Source: Desulfuromonas sp. (GTDB lineage: Bacteria > Desulfobacterota > Desulfuromonadia > Desulfuromonadales > BM501). From it: a DNA stretch of 51,405 nt. Below the pieces are notes generated by a model. The model saw only the letters and a program-made list of their open reading frames with translations, was not told the origin of the DNA and made no database searches. The stretch spans positions 1 to 51,405 of the forward strand of contig NZ_PKUB01000022.1 in the NCBI RefSeq assembly GCF_002868845.1, in the 5' to 3' direction. Shown here piece after piece: positions 44,619 to 51,405 of this stretch. The first letter of the stretch is position 1. Every line of letters starts with the position of its first letter. A program made the position numbers and the translations under genes.

Positions 44619-46232
44619 TCAGCCGAGAATCGCCTTGAGGTCCTCGTCGGCTGTGCCGATGGGGGCGATGTTGAAGTTCTCCACCAGGAAGTTGAGGACG
44701 TTCGGGGTGACGAAGGCCGGCAGGGTCGGCCCCAGTTTGATGTTCTTTATCCCGAGGTGGAGCAGGGTGAGAAGGATCGCCACCGCCTTCTGCTCGTACC
44801 AGGAGAGGATCAGGCTGAGGGGCAGGTCGTTGACCCCGCAGTCAAAGGCGTCCGCTAGGGCCAGGGCGATCTGGACAGCGCTGTAGGCGTCGTTGCACTG
44901 GCCGACGTCGAGCAGGCGGGGGATGCCCCCGATGTCGCCGAACTCGAGCTTGTTGAAGCGGTACTTGCCGCAGGCCAGGGTCAGGATGACCGTGTCCTTG
45001 GGGGCCTTCTCGGCGAACTCGGTGTAGTAGTTGCGCCCGGACTTTGCGCCGTCGCAGCCGCCGATGAGGAAGAAGTGCTTGATGGCGCCGGCCTTGACTC
45101 CCTCGATGACCTTGTCGGCGACGCCGAGAACTGCATTGTGACCGAAGCCGACCAGGATCTCCTTGCCGGGTTTCTCCTCGAACCCCGGGCTGGCGAGGGC
45201 CTTTTCGATCACAGCGGAGAAGTCCCAGCCGTCAATGTGCTTGACGTCGGGCCACTGCACCAGGCCCCAGGTGAAGAGGCGGTCCTTGTAGGCATCTGTC
45301 GGGCGCTGGATGCAGTTGGTGTTGAAAATGATGGCGCCGGGGAAGTCGGGAAATTCCTTGGCCTGGTCCTGCCAGGCGTTGCCGAAGTTGCCGGCGAGGT
45401 GAGGGTACTTTTTGAGGCCGGGATAGCCGTGGGCGGGGAGCATCTCGCCGTGGGTGTAGATGTTGATCCCCTTGCCCTCGGTCTGCTTGAGCAATTCCTC
45501 GAGCATGCGAAGGTCGTGGCCGGAGACGAGGATGGCCTTTCCGGCCCTGGTGCCGAGCTGGACCGGGGTCGGAACCGGGTGGCCGTAGTGGTCGGTGTGA
45601 GCCTTGTTGAGCAGCTCCATGGTGACAAGGTTGATGCGGCCGCATTCCATGGCGAGGGTGACGAAGTCCGTCAGGCCGAGGCTGTTGTCGAGGGTCGCGG
45701 CAAGGGCCTTGTGGGTGAAGGCGTAGATCTCGTCGCTTTCGGCGCCAAGGGTGAGGGCGTGTTCGGCGTAGGCGGCGTAGCCCTTGATGCCGTAGATGAC
45801 GAGTTCCTGCACGCTCTTGACGTCCGGGTCGATGTCGTTGCTCTTGACGCCGTGGGCTTCGCCCTGCTGCACCAGGGCGGCGCTGCCGATGGCCGGCTGC
45901 CAGTCGGCGGCCTCGGGGACGGGCCCGCTGACAGGGCCGGCCAGGGACTTGGCCTGCTCTTTGACCTCGCCGCACTTGCGCAAGACCCTTTCGATGGCAG
46001 CAGGGTCGAAGTCGACGTTGGTGACGGTGGTGAAGAGACCCTCGATCATGAAGCGGTCGATTGCGGCCTCTATTTTTCCGGCCTTGCGCGCCTCGTTGGC
46101 CCAGAAAGCGACCCCCTTGAGGCCGTAGACTAGCAGGTCCTGCAGGGCGGCAACGTCCGGTTGCTTGCCACAGACGCCGACTTTCGTGCATCCGGTTCCC
46201 TGGGCGGTTTGTTCGCATTGGTAACAAAACAT
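44619..46232 (-). CDS. hcp: Hydroxylamine reductase / hybrid-cluster protein
   Basis: The 537-residue protein starts MFCYQCEQTAQGTGCTKVGV with cysteines 3, 6, 15 and 21 (C-x2-C-x8-C-x5-C), the [4Fe-4S] site of class I Hcp from strict anaerobes. Cysteines for the hybrid Fe-S-O cluster are visible in NTNCIQRP, GGCDGAKSGR, LACGKYRFNK and VGQCNDAYSA. Hcp reduces nitric oxide or hydroxylamine and protects against nitrosative stress. GAGGAGG precedes the ATG on the - strand. An FNR/HcpR-type palindrome lies 168 bases upstream. No hcr reductase gene is next to it. It ends with TGA. Confidence 0.96.
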   Translation of the reverse strand: MFCYQCEQTAQGTGCTKVGVCGKQPDVAALQDLLVYGLKGVAFWANEARKAGKIEAAIDRFMIEGLFTTVTNVDFDPAAIERVLRKCGEVKEQAKSLAGPVSGPVPEAADWQPAIGSAALVQQGEAHGVKSNDIDPDVKSVQELVIYGIKGYAAYAEHALTLGAESDEIYAFTHKALAATLDNSLGLTDFVTLAMECGRINLVTMELLNKAHTDHYGHPVPTPVQLGTRAGKAILVSGHDLRMLEELLKQTEGKGINIYTHGEMLPAHGYPGLKKYPHLAGNFGNAWQDQAKEFPDFPGAIIFNTNCIQRPTDAYKDRLFTWGLVQWPDVKHIDGWDFSAVIEKALASPGFEEKPGKEILVGFGHNAVLGVADKVIEGVKAGAIKHFFLIGGCDGAKSGRNYYTEFAEKAPKDTVILTLACGKYRFNKLEFGDIGGIPRLLDVGQCNDAYSAVQIALALADAFDCGVNDLPLSLILSWYEQKAVAILLTLLHLGIKNIKLGPTLPAFVTPNVLNFLVENFNIAPIGTADEDLKAILG

Positions 46233-46364
46233 CTTGTATTCCTCCTCTTGGTCGGGTGTTGGTGTTTGGTAAATCCAGGCGGCAGGACCTGATAATTTTC
46301 CCCCGATAGGCCGATGATCATTCCTTGAAGCGGTATAATTGCTAAGCGAAGTTTATCAGGGATT

Positions 46365-46413
46365 TGCGCTTAGGATAGGTCTAGGGAGCGGGGGGCACCT
46401 TGACCAGAGTCAA
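46365..46413 (-). promoter_or_regulatory. FNR/HcpR-type regulated promoter of hcp
   Basis: TTGACCAGAGTCAA at 46400-46413 is a perfect TTGAC-N4-GTCAA palindrome of the CRP/FNR superfamily type. On the - strand TATCCT (46377-46372) is centred 32 bases downstream, so the palindrome would sit at -41.5, the class II activator position, with a start near 46365. The hcp leader would be about 130 bases. Confidence 0.6.
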
Positions 46414-46516
46414 AAATGTTGACCCAAAAGAACGTTTTCTGGGAGCGGGGTGGATATCTTCCGCTGAAGGTCCAGACCTTGTCGGCTCTGGCTTTCGGTA
46501 ACCGAGGAGGCAGAAA

Positions 46517-48913
46517 GTGAAGAAACTCGGAAAGTATTTCGGCATAGGTGTCGCCATACTGGTCGTTTTGACGATTGTTTTTGCGATCCTTGCCAAGGTC
46601 CTCATCACCCCGGAGCGGGTGCGCGATACCCTGCAGCCCCTCGCCAAAAAGGCACTGCACCGCGAGGTCGGCCTCGGCGCGGTGGAGGTGAGCCTCCTCT
46701 CCGGCATCACCCTCGGCGACCTGGTCGTTGCCGAACGCGACGGAGCCGATCCCTTTGTGGCGGCAGAGAAGGTTGTGCTGCGCTACAGTTTATGGCCTCT
46801 GCTCGCAGGGCGGGTGGTTGTCGATGAGGTTCGCCTTGTGAAGCCCTCCATCCGGGTCGTACGCCTTGCCGACGGGAGTTTCAATTTCAGCGACCTGCTC
46901 GGTGCCGGGCCAGTGGACCCGGTCCAGGAAACGGAAAAGAGCGCGGAGCCGGAAGTTACCCCGGATGGCCAGCCCCTCGACCTCCTGGTGTCCGAGGTTT
47001 CCATCGCCGAAGGGGAGATTCTCTTTCTCGACCATGCCCTCGGGACCGAGGCGCCCTACCGGCACAAGGTGTCCGAACTGGAACTGCGCGCCCGGGATAT
47101 CTCCCTGGAGGATGCCTTCCCCTTCGATCTCAGCGCCGTCGTCAACGGGGGCTCTCTGGCCGTCTTGGGGGAAGCTAATCCAAAGGCGCTGTCTGGAAGT
47201 GCCGATGTGAAGATGAAGGGTCTGGACCTGGTCCCCTTCACGCCCTACTTCCGAGAGGCGCTCCCCGGAAAACTAGGTTCTCTCAAGGTGAGTCTCGATC
47301 TTGCCCTGGAGGGAGGCGCAGGCAAAGTCAGTTCGAGCGGGAAGGTTGGCCTGGATGAGATCGACCTTCTTTTGAATGCCCTTCCGGATGCTCCGATTCA
47401 GGGCGGCGCCCTTCACCTCGACTATGCCTTGGGGGTCGACCTGAACGCAGGACGGCTCGACCTGGAGCGTGGGGTCATCGCATTTAATGGCGTTCCGCTG
47501 GAGGTTTCCGGCCATGTGGAGGATTTCCTGCAAAGCCCCGTACTCGCACTGGCCCTCGTCCTGAAGGATCTGGAACTTGAGCCCAGCCTTTCAGCCCTGC
47601 CTCCGGGGCTGGTGCCGGAGCTCGGCGAGCTGAAACCTGCCGGCTCCGTCAATGCCCGGATCAATCTGGCCGGAAGCACAGCAGAGCCGATGAAGCTCCT
47701 GCGGGACGGAGAGATCCGGCTCGAAAATGTACAGGCCAGCGCAGGGGGCGCCCGGCCGGCGCTGTCGGGGGTGATCGCCCTTGAGAAGGACTCATTCAGG
47801 TCCGAGGGACTCAAGCTGGTCCTGGGAGAGAACCGTGCCGACATCGACCTGAATGGGAGCAACCTCTACGGAAAGCCGATCGTAATATCCAGTGCCATCC
47901 GTTCCGACCGCTTTCTGATCGAGCCCCTTCTGGGGACGGCCGCGGCGCCGGCCGCCGCAGCAAAGAAAGGCGGGGCCGGGGACCAGGCACCGAAAGCGGG
48001 TTCGGAAGTCGGGCCTCTCGACCTGCCTCTGCGGGCCGAAGGGACGGTTCAGATCGGCCAGACCGTTTACAAGGGGCTCGCCGTGAACAACTTCGACATG
48101 CACTATCTTCTCGACAAAAACATCCTGACCGTGGACCGGATGACCGGTGAAATGGCGGGGGGTACCCTGAGCGAGACGGCCCGGGTCGATCTTGGCCAGA
48201 AAGGGCTCGCCTATACCGCCGACCTGGCTTTCAGCGGGGTGCAGGCCGACCCCCTGGTGAGCGCCTTTGCCCCCAAGGCGAGCGGCATGATCTTCGGTCT
48301 GCTCAATTTTCAAACCCACATGAGCGGCCGCGGGACCCTTCCCGAGACCTTCAAGCGCAGTATCTCAGGAAAGGGCAAGCTGACTCTGGGCGACGGAAAA
48401 CTGACCGGTGCCGGTCTGGTCGTGGGCCTCGCCGATTTCCTCGGACTTCCGGAGCTTCGGGAGCTGCGGTTCAGCGATGCCAAGGGGAGTTTCACCATAA
48501 AAGATGGACGGATCAACCTGTCGAGCGATTTCAACGGCCGGGAGGTTCGCCTGGCTCCCAGCGGCAACGTCGGTCTCGACGGTTCCCTCGACGTGGTCCT
48601 CGACGGCCGGCTCTCCCCGGAGCTGACCGCCAAGCTCGACAAGGCGGGCAGGACCAGCAAGTTCCTGAGGGATGCCGAGGGGTGGGGTCAACTGCCCCTG
48701 AAAGTCACCGGCACGATGGGGTCGCCCCGGTTCACACTCGATACAACGGCTGCGGTCGAACAGGTGAAGGAGAAGGCCCGGGAAAAGATCGAGAAGACTA
48801 TACAGGAGAAGATATTCAAGAAGATCGATCCGGGAGCGGCCGAGGGTGAGGGCGTCGAGGAGCCGGCCAAACAACTCCTGGAAAAGACCTTCAAGGGGTT
48901 GTTCTGCAATTGA
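46517..48913 (+). CDS. AsmA family protein
   Basis: The 798-residue protein has one N-terminal membrane anchor (GVAILVVLTIVFAILAKVLI) and a long periplasmic body of beta-rich repeats. SLLSGITLGDLVVAERDG and PSIRVVRLADGSFNFSDLL near the start match the AsmA N-domain. The C-terminal AsmA_2-like part includes GKGKLTLGDGKLTGAGLVVG and GNVGLDGSLDVVLDGRLSPE. AsmA/TamB-type proteins are believed to move phospholipids to the outer membrane. It ends with a charged EKAREKIEKTIQEKIFKKI helix. GTG 46517 follows GAGGAGGC. It ends with TGA. Confidence 0.87.
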   Translation: MKKLGKYFGIGVAILVVLTIVFAILAKVLITPERVRDTLQPLAKKALHREVGLGAVEVSLLSGITLGDLVVAERDGADPFVAAEKVVLRYSLWPLLAGRVVVDEVRLVKPSIRVVRLADGSFNFSDLLGAGPVDPVQETEKSAEPEVTPDGQPLDLLVSEVSIAEGEILFLDHALGTEAPYRHKVSELELRARDISLEDAFPFDLSAVVNGGSLAVLGEANPKALSGSADVKMKGLDLVPFTPYFREALPGKLGSLKVSLDLALEGGAGKVSSSGKVGLDEIDLLLNALPDAPIQGGALHLDYALGVDLNAGRLDLERGVIAFNGVPLEVSGHVEDFLQSPVLALALVLKDLELEPSLSALPPGLVPELGELKPAGSVNARINLAGSTAEPMKLLRDGEIRLENVQASAGGARPALSGVIALEKDSFRSEGLKLVLGENRADIDLNGSNLYGKPIVISSAIRSDRFLIEPLLGTAAAPAAAAKKGGAGDQAPKAGSEVGPLDLPLRAEGTVQIGQTVYKGLAVNNFDMHYLLDKNILTVDRMTGEMAGGTLSETARVDLGQKGLAYTADLAFSGVQADPLVSAFAPKASGMIFGLLNFQTHMSGRGTLPETFKRSISGKGKLTLGDGKLTGAGLVVGLADFLGLPELRELRFSDAKGSFTIKDGRINLSSDFNGREVRLAPSGNVGLDGSLDVVLDGRLSPELTAKLDKAGRTSKFLRDAEGWGQLPLKVTGTMGSPRFTLDTTAAVEQVKEKAREKIEKTIQEKIFKKIDPGAAEGEGVEEPAKQLLEKTFKGLFCN

Positions 48914-49021
48914 CAGGCCCGATTCACCGGCCTAGGATGGATCCATCATTCAAGTCCGGAAACGGCCGTATCCCAGCGGGGCGGTGCGGGGTGCCGGGGC
49001 AACGACAAAGGAGCATGGTCG

Positions 49022-49516
49022 ATGACGGGAGTCGAAGATTTCAGCGGGTTCGAGGTGGTCAAGGCGGCCATGGAGGTGGAGAAGAACGGCCACCGCTTCT
49101 ATTCGGCCATGGCCCAGAAGGCCGACAGTGAATTGGCGCGGGAGATTTTCTCCTGGCTGGCCCAGGACGAGGTCCAGCACCTGAAAACCCTTGAAGACCT
49201 CGTGCCCAAATACGAGGAAGGCGCTTTCTGGGACGACGAGGAGCAGTTTCTACCCTACCTGCGTCGTTTCCGGGCACAGGAGATCTTCCCTTCCCGAGAA
49301 CGCCTCGAAGCGCTGCTTCACCAGGGCGATTCAGATGTAAAGGCTCTCGACCTGGCCATCGAGGCCGAGGAGCGCTTCTCCGAGTATTTCCACAAGGCGT
49401 CCCAAAGCGCGCGGACCCAGGACGGCAAGGACGCCTTTGCCTGGCTGGCATCCGAGGAAGAGCGGCACGCCACGATTCTCAAGGAGCGAAAGGAAAAAAT
49501 TCTCTCCGCCTCTTAA
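49022..49516 (+). CDS. Rubrerythrin-like ferritin-fold protein
   Basis: The 164-residue protein has a four-helix diiron pattern: EVEKNGHRFYSAMAQ, FSWLAQDEVQHLKTLEDL, LDLAIEAEERFSEYFHKA and AWLASEEERHATILKERKE, with the expected Glu and ExxH ligands. It lacks a C-terminal rubredoxin domain, so it belongs to the short erythrin-type group. Such proteins reduce peroxide or store iron in anaerobes. AAGGAG lies eight bases before ATG 49022. It ends with TAA before a terminator. Confidence 0.88.
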   Translation: MTGVEDFSGFEVVKAAMEVEKNGHRFYSAMAQKADSELAREIFSWLAQDEVQHLKTLEDLVPKYEEGAFWDDEEQFLPYLRRFRAQEIFPSRERLEALLHQGDSDVKALDLAIEAEERFSEYFHKASQSARTQDGKDAFAWLASEEERHATILKERKEKILSAS

Positions 49517-49544
49517 CCATGAAAACGGCCCGACCCCCTCTCCG

Positions 49545-49572
49545 GGCGCCTCGCAGAAGAGGCGCCTTTTTT
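49545..49572 (+). terminator. Rho-independent terminator after the first rubrerythrin-like gene
   Basis: A perfect 8-bp stem (49545-49552 with 49559-49566), a six-base loop and six T residues (49567-49572) end the message. Confidence 0.9.
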
Positions 49573-49619
49573 GTTTTCCGCCTTCTCTGCAGAGGCATTC
49601 ATGGCCCCCTGGTGCGGCC

Positions 49620-49647
49620 TTGACAGTCCATGTTCTCCCGCTAAAGT
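49620..49647 (+). promoter_or_regulatory. Candidate promoter of the second rubrerythrin-like gene
   Basis: TTGACA (49620-49625) and TAAAGT (49642-49647) are 16 bases apart, about 100 bases before the start. A terminator precedes it, so the gene needs its own promoter. Confidence 0.5.
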
Positions 49648-49744
49648 TTTAGTCACCGCATATCCCCGGAGGCGGCGAAGGCTACGATCCGGACAGGCCT
49701 GAGGGCGGGGGCGGCGGGATCCTGACCTCGAAGGAGAGGACGTT

Positions 49745-50257
49745 ATGAATGTTTTCGATTTTGCACTGCAGATGGAAACGGACGGCAAGGTGTTTTACGA
49801 GAAAATGGCCCGGGAGACCAAGATTCCCGGTTTGAATACGATTTTCTCCCGCCTCGCCGACGACGAGCAGAAGCACTATGAAACGATCCGGGCCCTCAAG
49901 GACGAATCCCCGCCCTCCATGGCTCAGACGATGGTGCTGGAGGCGACCCAAAACGTCTTCACGGAACTTCTTCACGAAAAAGACGCCCTCGGCCCCATCG
50001 AGGGGGACCTGGAGGGATACCGCTACGCCATGAAGATCGAGGCCGAAAGCTTTCGATTTTACGAGAACGCGGCCAAGCGGGATAAAGACCCGGCCGTTGC
50101 GGCCCTGCTGCTCCGGATTGCCGATGAGGAACGGAAACATTTCAATATCGTGGAAAACATCCTTCACTTCGTTGACGCCCCCAACAACTACCTGGCCTGG
50201 GGCGAATTCAGCAACATCGAAGAGTTTCGCCAGTTCGGCCGGGACGTTGACCTGTGA
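49745..50257 (+). CDS. Second rubrerythrin-like ferritin-fold protein
   Basis: The 170-residue protein has the same diiron helix set: ALQMETDGKVFYEKMARE, RLADDEQKHYETIRALKD, AMKIEAESFRFYENAAKR and RIADEERKHFNIVENILH, with ExxH pairs. It has no rubredoxin centre. It is similar to but clearly diverged from the gene at 49022 and is transcribed separately. A peroxide- or iron-handling role is inferred from the family. GAAGGAGAGG precedes ATG 49745. It ends with TGA. Confidence 0.9.
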   Translation: MNVFDFALQMETDGKVFYEKMARETKIPGLNTIFSRLADDEQKHYETIRALKDESPPSMAQTMVLEATQNVFTELLHEKDALGPIEGDLEGYRYAMKIEAESFRFYENAAKRDKDPAVAALLLRIADEERKHFNIVENILHFVDAPNNYLAWGEFSNIEEFRQFGRDVDL

Positions 50258-50280
50258 CGGGGCGGTGAATCTCCTTTCGC

Positions 50281-50511
50281 TCAGTTTCGCCCCGGCAATC
50301 CCTCGGTTGCCAGCTTGAGCCCCAGAAGAATGACCGGCAGGAGGTGAAACAGGAGGTCGAAGATGTCGACCGGCCGGCGCAGTGCCCCGCTCAGGAGCAT
50401 GCGCACCTTTTCCACGAGGTGGGGCTCGGGTACAAAGGGCGCCAGTCCCAACGCCACGACCAGGACGATGAGGACCGGGTAAGGAATGTCCTTGAGGATC
50501 GGGATCTCCAT
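50281..50511 (-). CDS. Small inner membrane protein of unknown function
   Basis: The 76-residue protein has two hydrophobic segments, YPVLIVLVVALGLAPFV and FDLLFHLLPVILLGLKLA, joined by a polar stretch PEPHLVEKVRMLLSGALRRP. Proteins of this type in relatives are often labelled as RND transporter fragments, but nothing here supports a transport function. It follows the DJ-1-type gene on the - strand by 26 bases and is probably in the same unit. It ends with TGA. Confidence 0.7.
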   Translation of the reverse strand: MEIPILKDIPYPVLIVLVVALGLAPFVPEPHLVEKVRMLLSGALRRPVDIFDLLFHLLPVILLGLKLATEGLPGRN

Positions 50512-50537
50512 AGCGTCGGTCTTTCCGTATCCGGGGT

Positions 50538-51215
50538 TCAGTCACCCCGGTTTAAAAGTTCCAGCACGGCCCGGGCGGTACTGGCGCTTGACTGGGGGTT
50601 CTGGCCTGTGATCAGGTTGCCGTCCCTTTCCACATGGTCCTGCCAGTTGGATCCGGTCACGAACTTCGCTCCCAGTTCCCTTAGCCTGCTCTCCAGAAGG
50701 AAGGGCATCAGTCCGTCCAGTTCAACGGTTTTCTCCTCCGCGTCGGTAAAGGCGGTGAGGGTGCGGCCTGCTACAAGGGGGCGCCCGTCCTTCCCCAGCG
50801 CCCCGACCAGTCCCGCCGGGCCGTGGCAGACCGCGGCAATCACCTTCTCCTGTCCTTCGAAGGTCTCGAGCAGTCGTTGAAGCGCTTTGCACTCGGGTAG
50901 GTCGAACATGGTCCCGTGCCCTCCCGGAAGGAACAGGGCTTCAAAGGGGGCCGAATCGACCCGATTCAGGGGGCGGGTCTTTTCCAAGGCCTTCCGGGCC
51001 GCTGCCCATTGTTCCTTCTGTTCTTCTGGGGGTGTGCTGCGAGGGTCGATCGGTGCGGATCCGCCCCCGGGGCTGGCCACCTCGACATCGAATCCGGCCT
51101 CGCGAAAGGCCTCGAAGGGGACCGCGAACTCTTCCAGCCACAGGCCGGTCGGATGATCGGAATCGATACGGTCGCAATTGGTCACCACAAAAAGGATGCT
51201 TTTCCCGGGGTTCAT
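50538..51215 (-). CDS. DJ-1/PfpI superfamily (Hsp31-like) protein
   Basis: The 225-residue protein has GLWLEEFAVPFEAFREAGFD, LFLPGGHGTMFDLPE and the nucleophile elbow VIAAVCHGPAGLVGAL with the reactive cysteine, matching the class I amidotransferase-like group that includes glyoxalase III and Hsp31-type proteins. It may detoxify methylglyoxal or act in stress protection. The start at 51215 follows GGGAGGACGGC on the - strand. It ends with TGA. Confidence 0.88.
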   Translation of the reverse strand: MNPGKSILFVVTNCDRIDSDHPTGLWLEEFAVPFEAFREAGFDVEVASPGGGSAPIDPRSTPPEEQKEQWAAARKALEKTRPLNRVDSAPFEALFLPGGHGTMFDLPECKALQRLLETFEGQEKVIAAVCHGPAGLVGALGKDGRPLVAGRTLTAFTDAEEKTVELDGLMPFLLESRLRELGAKFVTGSNWQDHVERDGNLITGQNPQSSASTARAVLELLNRGD

Positions 51216-51405
51216 GCCGTCCTCCCGATATGGGGTGCTCAGGTCGAAACTGCGGAACTGCCGTTCCTAGTATAGCAGAGGGGCATGCCTCAATGCCCTG
51301 CTACGCGGCGGGAAGGGACTCTGTTGGCGGCAGGGCACCTCTTTATCGTCGGAGATTGCAATTGGTCGAGATCGATGGATCGATGGGGGAGGGGGGCGGG
51401 CAGGT

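Noticed and set aside
45075-46133. A 352-residue + strand frame opposite hcp
   Set aside because: Its valine-, aspartate- and glycine-rich translation is the expected shadow of hcp codon usage; hcp itself is unambiguous.
1-51405. CRISPR arrays, insertion sequences, prophage or integrase genes
   Set aside because: No regularly spaced direct repeats, transposase, integrase or phage structural genes were seen.

Overview
The window looks like a chromosome segment of a GC-rich anaerobic deltaproteobacterium of the Desulfuromonadales/Geobacterales type. The grounds are gene order (yicC-gmk-rpoZ-rsh-ridA; scpA-scpB-rluB; mutL-miaA-hfq), a PxxKW cysteine-rich protein, a class I hybrid-cluster protein, rubrerythrin-like proteins, and a fused DHH-CBS-tRNA nucleotidyltransferase known from Geobacter relatives. 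No rRNA, tRNA, CRISPR array, insertion sequence or prophage was seen. All assignments come from reading the sequence; no database search was run.

Layout. 1-10.3 kb is a lipopolysaccharide locus on the + strand: the end of a probable lpxK, a Trm112 zinc protein, four GT4 glycosyltransferases, a GT9 heptosyltransferase, two different sulfotransferases, and the ADP-heptose genes gmhA, hldE and gmhB. It implies a heptose-containing, probably sulfated, core or surface glycan. 10.3-15.3 kb holds yicC, gmk, rpoZ, a bifunctional RelA/SpoT enzyme and ridA, closed by a strong bidirectional terminator. 15.3-19.2 kb is on the - strand: rpmB, a degenerate FAD-type protein, a DUF523 protein, purN and purM. 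19.3-37.6 kb returns to + with rimI, pyrK-pyrD, DHH-CBS-CCA, an M50 protease, scpA-scpB-rluB, a large TPR protein with an ExeA-like ATPase, mutL-miaA-hfq, a CDP-alcohol phosphatidyltransferase, a DUF512 radical SAM protein, a LUD protein and a second TPR protein. 37.7-44.4 kb mixes small metal-binding proteins, a LysE exporter, a phosphohexomutase, an unusual periplasmic thioredoxin/FMN-type protein and a FadL-like porin. 44.6-51.2 kb is rich in redox and stress genes: hcp, an AsmA-like protein, two rubrerythrin-like proteins and a DJ-1-type protein.

The most unusual signal is a set of single in-frame stop codons inside otherwise intact genes: UAG in gmk (codon 59), in the DHH-CBS-CCA gene (codon 186) and in mutL (codon 313), plus UGA near the end of a LysE gene (codon 187). 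In each case the frame stays open beyond the stop and carries recognisable downstream sequence. gmk is normally essential, so these suggest UAG read-through or suppression, recent nonsense mutations, or sequence errors. UAG also ends seven genes normally, so a full reassignment is unlikely. In three of those seven the next gene lies in the same frame with no other stop between. A second notable signal is a perfect FNR/HcpR-type palindrome placed at the -41.5 position relative to a candidate hcp promoter.
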